A stretch of DNA of 64,000 nucleotides from Alloalcanivorax venustensis ISO4 (GTDB lineage: Bacteria > Pseudomonadota > Gammaproteobacteria > Pseudomonadales > Alcanivoracaceae), in NCBI RefSeq assembly GCF_015356855.1, contig NZ_ARXR01000011.1:30768-94767 (forward strand), written 5' to 3'. The notes under the pieces are model-generated. The model did not search any database and was not told the DNA's origin. It was given only the letters and a program-made list of their open reading frames with translations. This document shows, piece after piece, positions 38,146-47,608 of this stretch. Within the stretch, counting starts at the first letter, position 1, and each line of letters opens with the position of its first letter. The translations under genes and the position numbers were made by a program.

Positions 38146-39030
38146 ATGAACGTTTCAACAAGAATCCGCGGCGTGCTGGCGCTGGTGGGGATCTTTATCA
38201 ACACCCTGTTGCTGGTCACCCCCCTGTATCTGTTCGCCCTGCTCCGGCTGCTGCTGCCGTTCCACGCCGCCCAGGTTCGGTTGTCCCGGGTGTTGGTGGT
38301 GATCGCCGAAACCTGGATGGCGATCAACAACGCGATCATTGATCTGTTCAGTCAGGTGGAATGGCGGGTGGAAGGCATGGACGGCCTGGCCCGCCATGAG
38401 TGGTATCTGATGACCTCCAACCACCAGTCCTGGGCGGACATTCTGGTGTTGCAGAAAGTCACCAACCGCCGGGTGCCGTCGCTGAAGTTCTTCCTCAAAC
38501 AGGAACTGATCTGGGTGCCGCTGCTGGGGCTGGCCTGGTGGGCGCTGGATTTTCCGTTCATGAAGCGCTACAGCCGCGCCCAGCTGGAAAAACGTCCGGA
38601 GCTCAAAGGCAAGGACATGGAGACCACCCGCAAGGCCTGCGAGAAGTACGCGCACTATCCGGTCTCGGTGATGAACTTCTTCGAAGGCACCCGCTTCACG
38701 CCGGAGAAACACCGCCAACAGGATTCGCCCTACCGGCACCTGCTCAAACCCAAGGCCGGCGGCGCCGCCTTTACCCTTAAAGCCATGGGCGGCCAGCTGC
38801 ACTGCCTGCTCGACTTCACCATTGTCTATCCTCCGGGCACCAGCCGCTCCCTGCTCGGCTTCCTGGGCGGCGACATGGATCGGGTGGAAGTGATCGCCCG
38901 GCGCCGGCCGATCCCGGACTGGGCGGCGCAGGGCGATTACGAAAACGACCCGGAATTCCGGCGCCGCATTCAGGAGTGGGTGAGCGAAATCTGGGCGGAA
39001 AAAGACGCTCTTATCGAGTCACGTCTGTGA
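38146..39030 (+). CDS. Acyltransferase (PlsC-like, YihG type)
   Basis: A 294-aa membrane-bound lysophospholipid acyltransferase-family protein. Two N-terminal membrane helices precede the HX4D catalytic motif NHQSWAD near residue 92 and the substrate-binding FFEGTRFTPEK. It resembles E. coli YihG/YihU-like poly-acyltransferases rather than PlsC proper. Transcribed divergently from the CoA-transferase. Confidence 0.9.
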   Translation: MNVSTRIRGVLALVGIFINTLLLVTPLYLFALLRLLLPFHAAQVRLSRVLVVIAETWMAINNAIIDLFSQVEWRVEGMDGLARHEWYLMTSNHQSWADILVLQKVTNRRVPSLKFFLKQELIWVPLLGLAWWALDFPFMKRYSRAQLEKRPELKGKDMETTRKACEKYAHYPVSVMNFFEGTRFTPEKHRQQDSPYRHLLKPKAGGAAFTLKAMGGQLHCLLDFTIVYPPGTSRSLLGFLGGDMDRVEVIARRRPIPDWAAQGDYENDPEFRRRIQEWVSEIWAEKDALIESRL

Positions 39031-39105
39031 TCCTATCCGAGGGTTGCCTATAGTAGTGGCCCGGCGCCCCCTCGCGCCGCATAAATACAAAGCAAATCCA
39101 ATGGG

Positions 39106-41730
39106 ATGGCCATGCTAGGCAAACTGTTCAAACCCCGGTGGCAACACCGCGACGCCGAGGTTCGCGCCCAGGCGGTCGCGACCCTGGATCCGCGCCAGGA
39201 TCAGGAAACTTTGTCGAAACTCGCCCGCGACGACGACAGCGCCAGGGTGCGCGCCGCCGCCGTGTCGGCCCTGCTGGACCTGCACCTGCTGGACCGGCTG
39301 ATCGAAGCGGACGCCGACGCCGGCGTGCGTGACGCCGCCTCGGACCGCTTCGTGGCGCTGCTGGCCGGCACCGTGGACGGCGCCCCGGCGGTGGAGACCC
39401 GGCTGCGGCTGATCCAGCACACCGGCAATGCCCGGGTGCTGCTGCATGTGGCCCGCCACAGCCCCGACCAGGCGTGCCGGGAGGTGGCCCTGGCCGCCAT
39501 CGACGATCCGGAATCGCTCTACCGGTTGGCCCTGGAAGGCGCCGACGCCGCGTTGCGTCTGGCCGCCGCCGAACGTCTGGAGGACGCCACCCTGCTGCGC
39601 CAGCTGGGCCGCGAAGGCCGCGACAAAAAGGTGGTGCGCGTCGCCCGTGACCGCGTCAAGGCCCTGCAGGCCCGGGACGCCGAGGCGCGCCGCCACGAGG
39701 AACAGCTCGACGCCCTGATCGACGCCCTGGACCAACTGGCCCAGCATAGTGCCGACCCGCTGTTCGAAGGCCGCCTGCAGCAGCTCGAACAGCGCTGGCA
39801 GGCGCTGGCCGAACACGCCGATGACGCCCGCTCCGCCCGCGTGGCAAGTGCCCTGGCGCAGTGCCACGCGCATCGGCGCGAGCAGCAGGAAGCGGTGGCC
39901 CGCCAGGAAGCGCTGGAATCCGCCGCCCACGAGCGCCGCGCCGCCCTGGACACCCTGCGCTCTCTGTACCGCGACCTGAGCGCGGAGACCTGGGACCAGC
40001 AGCTCGGCGAGCTGCGCTCCGCGGTGGCCACCCAGGAGCGGCGCTGGCAGGCCGCCGGCGAACTGCTCGAGGCGGACGACGAGTCCGACCTGATGTTCCA
40101 CTCGCGGTTGAGCGAATGGCGCCGGCTGATCGCCCTGGCCGAAGCGGCCCTGGACGCCGAGGACGACGAACAGCGGCGCGAACTGGCCGAACAGTGGCCC
40201 GCCGAGGTGGCCGCGCCTTCCACCCTGGCGGCGGCCCGCCCGCCGGAGACGCCGGAACGGAAGGAAGCGGCGACGCCGGAACGGACACCCCGGCAGGCAC
40301 CGGCGCGGACCGGCGCCGACAGTGAGCACCGCGGTCTGGTGGTGGCCCTGCGCCGGGAGCTGCAACAGGGCAATCTCAAGCACGCCAACCGGCTCTGGCA
40401 CAAAGCCGAGGCGGTGCTGGCCGAGCAGAACGACCCCTGGCTGCTACAGCAGCTCGAGCGCCTCACGCCACGCCGGGAAGAGCTGCGCGACTGGCACGCG
40501 TTCGCCGCCCAGCCCAAGAAAGAACAGCTCTGTGAGCGCATGGAAGCGCTCGCCGAAACGGACATGGACGCCGAAGAGCGCGCCAGCGCCGTCCAGGCCC
40601 TGCACGAAGAGTGGCGCGCGCTGATGAGCTCCGACCAGGATCAGGACCAGGCGCTCTGGGACCGCTTCAAGGCCGCCTCCGACCGGGCCTATGAACCCTG
40701 CCGCGCGCACTTCGCCAAGCTCGACGCCCAGCGCGAGGAAAACCTGCGGCGCCGCGAGGCACTGTGCCGGCAGCTGGCCGATTTCATCGCCGCCCAGGAC
40801 TGGCAGAACGCGGACTGGCAGGCGGTGTGGGAAATCCGTCGGCAGGCGCCACAGGAATGGAAGAGCCACGCGCCGGTGCGCTTCACCGACGCCCGCGACG
40901 TGCAAAAGCGCTTTTCGGCGCTGCTGAGCGAAATCGATGAGCGCCTGGAAGAGGCCTGGCGACAGGCCGAGCAGCCCCGCCAGGCGCTGCTGGAGCGCGC
41001 CGCCGCCCTCGCCGAGAGCGTGGCCGCCGACCAGGGCGAACAGGCCGTCGACGTCCGTGGCGCCGCCCGCGAGGCCCAGGCGCTGCAGAAGCAATGGCGC
41101 GCCGCGCCCTGGCTGCCGCCGGCGCGTCACCGGCCGTTCCAGAAGCGTTTCCGCCGTACCATGGACGCCATCTTCGCCGCGCGTCAGGCCGACACCGAAC
41201 AAAAGCAGGCGCAGCGCGCCGAAGCCGCCGAACAGGCCCAGACCGTGCTGGAACGGGCCGCCCAGCAAACCGCCCGGCCCCTGCCGGAACAGGACGGCGC
41301 CACCCTCGCCGCCCTCGCCGAGGAATTGCAGGCGGTGGACGGCGCGTCGCTGGGTCGCGGCCTGCAGCAACAGCTGCAGCGGCTGCAGGAACAGCTGAGG
41401 ACGTTGCGCAAGGACCTGCCCCGGTGGCAGCGCTGGCAGGCGGCCCGCGACCGTGTCAGCGGCGCGCCGTCCGGCGAGGAGCGCGCCGAAGACCGCGCCC
41501 TGGCGGCGGCGCTGGAAGCCCTGGCCGGCGTCGACAGCCCCGAACACGCCCGCGAGGAACGCATGGCCTGGCAACTAGAGCGGCTGCCCAAGGCGATGAA
41601 ATCGAGCGGCTTCACGCCGCTGGAAGAAGCCCTGGCGCTGGTCGACGAACGGCCCGTCGGCACGCCCCTGGACTCGGATCTGGCGTCCCGAATGACAATC
41701 GCCCTGACAGCCCTGGAACCGCGCCCCTAA
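39106..41730 (+). CDS. DUF349 domain-containing protein
   Basis: An 874-aa cytosolic protein. The N-terminal HEAT-like helical repeats (RAQAVATLDPRQDQETLSKLARDDD, residues 18-170) precede several DUF349 helical segments with the hallmark W-x8-F (ALWDRFKAASDRAYEP; WLPPARHRPFQKRFRRTMDAIF). The chain is Ala/Glu/Arg-rich and largely coiled coil. Function unknown; the family is widespread in gammaproteobacteria as a single long protein. Start may be ATG 39106 or the next Met, two codons on. Confidence 0.9.
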   Translation: MAMLGKLFKPRWQHRDAEVRAQAVATLDPRQDQETLSKLARDDDSARVRAAAVSALLDLHLLDRLIEADADAGVRDAASDRFVALLAGTVDGAPAVETRLRLIQHTGNARVLLHVARHSPDQACREVALAAIDDPESLYRLALEGADAALRLAAAERLEDATLLRQLGREGRDKKVVRVARDRVKALQARDAEARRHEEQLDALIDALDQLAQHSADPLFEGRLQQLEQRWQALAEHADDARSARVASALAQCHAHRREQQEAVARQEALESAAHERRAALDTLRSLYRDLSAETWDQQLGELRSAVATQERRWQAAGELLEADDESDLMFHSRLSEWRRLIALAEAALDAEDDEQRRELAEQWPAEVAAPSTLAAARPPETPERKEAATPERTPRQAPARTGADSEHRGLVVALRRELQQGNLKHANRLWHKAEAVLAEQNDPWLLQQLERLTPRREELRDWHAFAAQPKKEQLCERMEALAETDMDAEERASAVQALHEEWRALMSSDQDQDQALWDRFKAASDRAYEPCRAHFAKLDAQREENLRRREALCRQLADFIAAQDWQNADWQAVWEIRRQAPQEWKSHAPVRFTDARDVQKRFSALLSEIDERLEEAWRQAEQPRQALLERAAALAESVAADQGEQAVDVRGAAREAQALQKQWRAAPWLPPARHRPFQKRFRRTMDAIFAARQADTEQKQAQRAEAAEQAQTVLERAAQQTARPLPEQDGATLAALAEELQAVDGASLGRGLQQQLQRLQEQLRTLRKDLPRWQRWQAARDRVSGAPSGEERAEDRALAAALEALAGVDSPEHAREERMAWQLERLPKAMKSSGFTPLEEALALVDERPVGTPLDSDLASRMTIALTALEPRP

Positions 41731-41737
41731 TCCAGCC

Positions 41738-41881
41738 TGTGCGAGCGGGCCCCGCCCGCGAAAGGGGCGAAGCCCCCGCAGGATACCAGAGACATCTCTA
41801 ACGGCAGCCCCAACAGCGTCTCTGGGATCCTGCCGGGTGGCTAAAGCCACCCTTTCGCGGGCTGGGCCCGCTCCTACAAGC
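41738..41881. repeat. REPIN-like long palindrome
   Basis: The left arm, starting TGTGCGAGCGGGCCCCGCCCGCG, and the right arm, ending CGCGGGCTGGGCCCGCTCCTACA, pair over about 55 bp each with a few mismatches, around a centre near 41794-41817. The outer GTAGGAGCGGGC...GCCCGCGAA pattern matches the REP consensus of pseudomonad-type genomes; two opposed REPs make a REPIN. It sits between convergent genes and may also end transcription. Confidence 0.8.
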
Positions 41882-41884
41882 CGG

Positions 41885-42520
41885 CTATTGCCCGTAACGC
41901 CGCGCGTGCTGCAAGAAGTCGAGTTCCTCGGCGCTGTCGGTGCGCTCCAGCACCCGGTTGCGGTGCGGGAAACGGCCGAACCGCTGGATGATGTCGCGGT
42001 GCTCCTCGGCGAATTTGAGGTTGTTGGCGATATCGTCCTTAAGCGCCGCCGGCACCCGTGCGTGCAGGTCCTGGTAGCAGGCCACCGCGCGGTCCTGCAG
42101 CTCGGCGTCCTCGGCGTGCATCAGCGGCATATAGAAAAACACCTGGCCGGCCCAGCCCAGGCGCCGGTCCATGCCGGTGGATAAACCTTCCAGGGTCAGC
42201 GTGGCGGCGTGGTGGTCGCCGGCGAAGGCGTCCGCCGTGCCGCGATGGATATTGCGCGTGAACTGGTCCAGCAACAGGATCAGCGCCAGCCTCGGCCCCG
42301 GCTCCCGTTCCCAGTCCACCAGATCACGCCGCAGCGCCGCCGCCACCCGGTCACCGAAGCGTTCGGCGATCTCCGCGTCCTGGGCGTCACTGCTCTTGAA
42401 CCAGCGCCGGCGCAGCGATTGCGGCGGCCAGCCCCGGGTATCGTCGGTCTCCCCTTCCAGGCCGCCGCTGTCGCCAAACCAGAAGTCGAGGATATCCCGG
42501 TACGGGATGGTGAAGTCCAT
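41885..42520 (-). CDS. DUF924 family protein
   Basis: A 211-aa soluble helical protein. Family landmarks include ILDFWFGDSGG, RRWFKSSDAQDAEIAERFGD, LALILLLDQFTRNIHRGTADAF, MPLMHAEDAELQDRAVA and RFGRFPHRNRVLERTDSAEELDFL. Tetratricopeptide-like fold, function unknown. Downstream of tesA on the same strand with a 12-bp gap, so perhaps cotranscribed. Confidence 0.93.
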   Translation of the reverse strand: MDFTIPYRDILDFWFGDSGGLEGETDDTRGWPPQSLRRRWFKSSDAQDAEIAERFGDRVAAALRRDLVDWEREPGPRLALILLLDQFTRNIHRGTADAFAGDHHAATLTLEGLSTGMDRRLGWAGQVFFYMPLMHAEDAELQDRAVACYQDLHARVPAALKDDIANNLKFAEEHRDIIQRFGRFPHRNRVLERTDSAEELDFLQHARRYGQ

Positions 42521-42532
42521 GGTGCTCTTCCT

Positions 42533-43147
42533 TTACAGGTCGCAGTGGTCCGGCAGCGCCGGTTTGATCGCCGGCCAGGCGTTTTTAAGCAGGCCCGGCT
42601 GGGCCTCGGCGGTGGGGTGTATGCCGTCGCGTTGCATCTGCCCCGCTTCCACCACGCCGTCCAGCAGGAAAGGCACGAACGGCACCCCGGTTTCCCCGGC
42701 CACGTTTTTGAAGGCCTGCTCGAACAGTCTCGTGTAGGCCTGGCCGTAATTGGGCGGGATACGCATGCCCAGCAATACCGGCTCGGCGCCGGCCGCTTCG
42801 CTCAGTTCGATCATGCGGGTCAGGTTGTCGCCCAGCCGCTGCGGCGGCAGGCCGCGCAGCCCGTCGTTGCCGCCCAGCTCGATCACCACGGTGTCCGGCT
42901 GGTGGCGCTCGAGCAGATCCGGCAGCCGCACCAGACCGCCGTCACTGGTGTCGCCGCTCACCGACGCGTTGTTCACCGGCAGCCCGGAACATTGCGTTTC
43001 CAGCCGTTGTCGTAAAAGGTGCACCCATCCCTGCGTTTCCTCGATACCATAGGCCGCGCTGATGCTGTCACCCAGCACCAGCACGCCCTCGGCGCGGGCG
43101 CAAAACGGCGTTACCAGTAAAACCAAAACGATCAGGCGTTCCCACAT
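42533..43147 (-). CDS. tesA: Multifunctional acyl-CoA thioesterase I / lysophospholipase / arylesterase
   Basis: A 204-aa periplasmic SGNH hydrolase. The signal peptide is at residues 1-19 (LIVLVLLVTPFCARA), block I is VLVLGDSISAAYGI (nucleophile Ser), block III is ELGGNDGLRGLPP, and block V is DGIHPTAEAQP (Asp-His). The start codon directly abuts the divergent ybbA ATG (CATATG at 43145-43150). The tesA/ybbA-ybbP arrangement is conserved with E. coli. Confidence 0.95.
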   Translation of the reverse strand: MWERLIVLVLLVTPFCARAEGVLVLGDSISAAYGIEETQGWVHLLRQRLETQCSGLPVNNASVSGDTSDGGLVRLPDLLERHQPDTVVIELGGNDGLRGLPPQRLGDNLTRMIELSEAAGAEPVLLGMRIPPNYGQAYTRLFEQAFKNVAGETGVPFVPFLLDGVVEAGQMQRDGIHPTAEAQPGLLKNAWPAIKPALPDHCDL

Positions 43148-43814
<667 letters not shown>

Positions 43815-43822
<8 letters not shown>

Positions 43823-46268
43823 TTTGTCCCCGCGACCGCTGCTTCGTCCCTGGCGTTCGTCCGCGTTCCGCATTCAGGCCCTGGCGCTGCTGGTCTGCAC
43901 CCTGGCGATCGCCGCCGTGGTGCTGATGCGCGGCGAGCTGGACCACCGCTTCGCCAACCGCACCGCCGAGGCGATCGGCGGCGACCTGGTGCTGGAAGGC
44001 AGCGAGCCGGCCACCCGGGCCCAGCGCGAGCAGGTGGCCGCCCTGCCCCATTCCCGGATCAGCGCCTTCAGCACCGTGCTGGTGCACGGCGACACCTTCG
44101 TACTCACCAGCGTCAAAGCGGTGGACGACGCCTACCCGCTGTACGGCGAACTCACCGTGGCGGAGCAGCGCTTCGCCACGCCGGGCACCGTGGACCAGGG
44201 CCCGCCGCCCGGCGAGGTGTGGTTGGCCGGGCCGGCGCTGGATCGCCTGGAACAGAACGTGGGCGACACCGTCACCGTGGGCGAGCGCCAGTTGCGGATC
44301 GGCAAGGTGCTGGTCCGCGAGCCGGACCAGGGCGCCGGTTTCTACAGCATGAACCCCAGGGTGCTGATGAACCTGGAGGACGTGGACTCCACCGGCGTGC
44401 TGGCGCCGGGCACCCGGGTCGAATATGAACTGCGCATCGCCGCCCCCGGCGAGCAAATGGCCGGCGTCCTTGACCGGCTGGAACCCACCCTGGCGCCGCA
44501 TCAGGAGATCGACACCCGCGAGGACGCCGCGATGCGCTCCATGGGGCCGATGCGGCAACTCAGCTTGTGGGGCCAGCTGTCGGTGATGATGGTGGTGCTG
44601 CTGTGCGGCGGCGCCGTCTATCTGGCCGCCGGCGTGCGCAGCGCCGAGCAGGCGCGCCGCTGCGCGGTGATGAAAACCTTCGGCGCCGGCCGCCGCCTTA
44701 TCCTCGGCCAGATACTGGGCCGCGAACTGGCGGCGCTGTTGCCGTCCATCCTGGTGGGCCTGGCGCTGGCCGGCGGCGGCTTTCTGCTGCTGCAGCAATG
44801 GCTCGGCGACGCCCTCACCTGGCGGCCGTCCGTGCTCACCTGGCTGCTGTTGGCCCTGGCGCCGGTGGTGATCTGGGCCGGCTTCGCCCTGCCCCGGCTG
44901 TGGCGGCTGGCGGATCTGCCGGCGCGGCTGATCCTCGCCGACCGCCTGGAGGCCCCGGCGGCGCGCACCGGCCGTAATCTGCTCGGCGCCCTGCTGGCCC
45001 CGGTGCTGGTGGCGATGATGCTGTCCGGCTCGCTGGTGGCCCTGGGGCAGCTGTTGCTGCTGATGGTGGCCGTGGCGGTGGGCCTGCCGCTGCTGCTGTG
45101 GGGGCCGCTGCGCCTTGCCGACAAGGGCGGCGCGCGTCTGCCGCTGGCGCCGCGTCTGGCGCTGCGGCGCCTGGCCCGGCGCCCGATGACCACCCTGCCG
45201 ATGCTGGCCGCCATGGTGCTGGCCCTGGCGGTCATGTCGCTGGCCAGCCAGGTGGGCCAGCAGCTGCTGGGCCAGTGGCGCGCCAGCCTGCCGGAGAAGG
45301 CGCCCAACTATTTTGTGCTCAACCTGTTCGACCAGGATATGGACGCGTTCCGAAGCTGGCTGGACACCCACGACGCTGAGGTGCCCGGCTTCTATCCGGT
45401 GGTGCGCGCCCGCCTCACCGAGGTGAACGGCCAGCCGGTGCGCGAGGCGGTCACCAAGGAAGACGAGGACGACCAGGGCCAGCGCGCCCTCAACCGCGAC
45501 CTGTCGCTGACCCAGGCCGACACCCTGCCGGAGAGCAACCGGGTGACCGACGGGCGCTGGGTGGCCGATGCCCCCGGCGAAGTGTCGGTGGAATCGGAAC
45601 TGGCGGCATCCCTGGGCCTGGAGGTGGGCGACGAGCTCGGCTTCACCGCGCCCTCGGGCAGCGTCACCGCCACCGTGGTGGGCTTGCGGGAAGTGGAGTG
45701 GGAAAGCTTCGAGCCGAATTTCTACTTCATGTTCAGCCCCGGCACCCTGGAATCACTGAACCGCTACTGGCTGACCAGTTTCTATCTGCCCGAGGGCCAG
45801 GGCGCGGACCTGCCGGACCTGATCCGTCAGTTCCCGCAGATCACCCTGCTGGACGTCAACGCCCTGCTCGACCAGGCCCAGGACCTGATCGCCCGCGCCA
45901 GCCGCGCGGCCCTGGCCCTGGCGGTGCTGCTGCTGGCGTCCAGCGTGCTGGTGATGGCCGCCGCCTGGCTGGCGGGCAGCCAGCAGCGGCGCCGCGACGA
46001 GGCGCTGCTGCGGGTGCTGGGCGCGCGCTCCGCCCTGCTGCGCCGGGTGGCGGTGCTCGAACAGGCCCTGCTGCTCGGCGGCGCCGCCCTGTTCGCGCAC
46101 CTGCTGCACCTGGTGGCGCTCTGGCCGCTGGGCGCCAAGCTGTTCGACGGCGATATGCCGCTATCCTGGTGGATTCTGCTGCCCTGGGTGCTGATCCTGC
46201 CGATGCTGGCGACCCAGTGGCTCAAGCCACGACGCCACAGCGCGCCGCTGGCCCGCCTGATGTCCTGA
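43815..46268 (+). CDS. ybbP: FtsX-like ABC transporter permease YbbP
   Basis: An 817-aa inner-membrane permease. An N-terminal helix (residues 17-37) and large periplasmic domain are followed by FtsX-type helix clusters near 245-400 and 680-790 (SRAALALAVLLLASSVLVMAAAWLAG). GTG start overlapping ybbA is favoured by the coupling. With YbbA it likely forms a MacB-like mechanotransmission exporter acting on lipid or lipoprotein substrates; the TesA neighbour is conserved but its role with the transporter is unknown. Confidence 0.93.
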
Positions 46269-46271
46269 CGG

Positions 46272-47465
46272 CTACTGCCTGAGGCCCGGCTTTTCCCGCG
46301 CCAGCAGGAAGAAGCAGAGCATGCCGCCCACGGCGCTGGCCGCCATCAGGGCGGTCATCGGCAGCGGCGTACCGTTGTGGATCAGGCCCAGCCCGGAACC
46401 GATCAGCCCCGCCATCAGAAACTGCAGGCAACCGTTGAGGCCGGTGGCGGCGCCGCTGTCGCGCTCGAAGAAGGCCAGGAAGCTGGCCAGCGCGTTGGGG
46501 ATCGCCAGCGCCGCCATGCCGGCCACCACCATGATCAACGGCACCGTGCTCCAGAGCGTCAGGTAACCGCTCAGGGTGAGCAGCAGCAGCGTCAGCGCGG
46601 CCAGGCTTTGCAGTACCACCGCCACGGCCATGATCGCGGCGCTGTCGAAGCGGCGCAGCAGCAACACGTTAAGGCGGTTGAGCCCCAGCATGGCGACCAC
46701 GTTGGCGCCGAAATAGAGCGGGAAGCGGGCCTCGTCGATGCCGAAGTATTCGATATAGAGAAAGGCGGCGTCGGTGATGAAGGTGAACATGGCGGAAAAG
46801 ATCAGGCCGTTGGCGAGGATGAAGCCCATCGCCCGGCGCTGGCGCAGCACCCGGCCGTAGGCCGCGAACATGCGGTGGCGCAGCGGTTCCTCCGCCACCT
46901 GCGGGGCCACCGACGGCATCGCGAAGCGCAGCATAAGCGCCACCAGTACGGCGTAGCCGGCCAGCATCACGAAGATGCTCTGCCAGCCGGCCAGGTGCAG
47001 CAGGAAGGCCCCCACCGCCGGCGCCACCAGCGGCGCCAACAGAAGCACCAGGCCCACACTGGTGAGCACCCGGGCCGCTTCGCGGCCGTTGAAATGGTCG
47101 CGCACCGAGGCGGCGGCGATCACCACGGTGGCGCCGCCGCCCAGGGCCTGAAGCACGCGCAGACCGTACAGCCAGCCCACCTGCGAGCACACCGTGATCG
47201 CCAGGCTGGCGACGATGAAAACGGACAGGCCCACATAGGCCACCGGTTTGCGGCCGAAATGATCCGACAGCGGCCCACCCAGCCACTGGCCCAGCGCCAC
47301 ACCCAGCACATAGACGCTCACCGACAGTTCAATGCGGTGCACCGCCACGCCGAAGTCGTCGGCCATGGTCGGCAGCGCCGGCAGGTAGGTGTCGATGGCG
47401 AGCGGCCCGAGGGCCACCAGAGTGCCGAGCATGATCGCCAGGCGTACGGGGGAAACGGTAGGCAT
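46272..47465 (-). CDS. Bcr/CflA-family MFS multidrug exporter
   Basis: A 397-aa permease with twelve hydrophobic segments. The motif-A region reads GQWLGGPLSDHFGRKPV between helices 2 and 3, and the N-terminal DTYLPALPTMADDFGV is typical of Bcr/CflA drug-proton antiporters. Start MPTVSPVRLA is chosen; the open frame extends 45 codons upstream without membrane character. Convergent with ybbP (3-bp gap). Confidence 0.91.
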   Translation of the reverse strand: MPTVSPVRLAIMLGTLVALGPLAIDTYLPALPTMADDFGVAVHRIELSVSVYVLGVALGQWLGGPLSDHFGRKPVAYVGLSVFIVASLAITVCSQVGWLYGLRVLQALGGGATVVIAAASVRDHFNGREAARVLTSVGLVLLLAPLVAPAVGAFLLHLAGWQSIFVMLAGYAVLVALMLRFAMPSVAPQVAEEPLRHRMFAAYGRVLRQRRAMGFILANGLIFSAMFTFITDAAFLYIEYFGIDEARFPLYFGANVVAMLGLNRLNVLLLRRFDSAAIMAVAVVLQSLAALTLLLLTLSGYLTLWSTVPLIMVVAGMAALAIPNALASFLAFFERDSGAATGLNGCLQFLMAGLIGSGLGLIHNGTPLPMTALMAASAVGGMLCFFLLAREKPGLRQ

Positions 47466-47608
47466 CGGGAATCCCTGGGCGGTACAACGGAGGTCGGCAA
47501 GCCTATCATTATCACCGTCGTTTTTGCCGTTAGCGGGATGAAAAAAATCGGGCTTGCGACGCTCCGGGTTCGCTGGGACTATAGCCGCACTCTCAGACAA
47601 GGAAGCCC

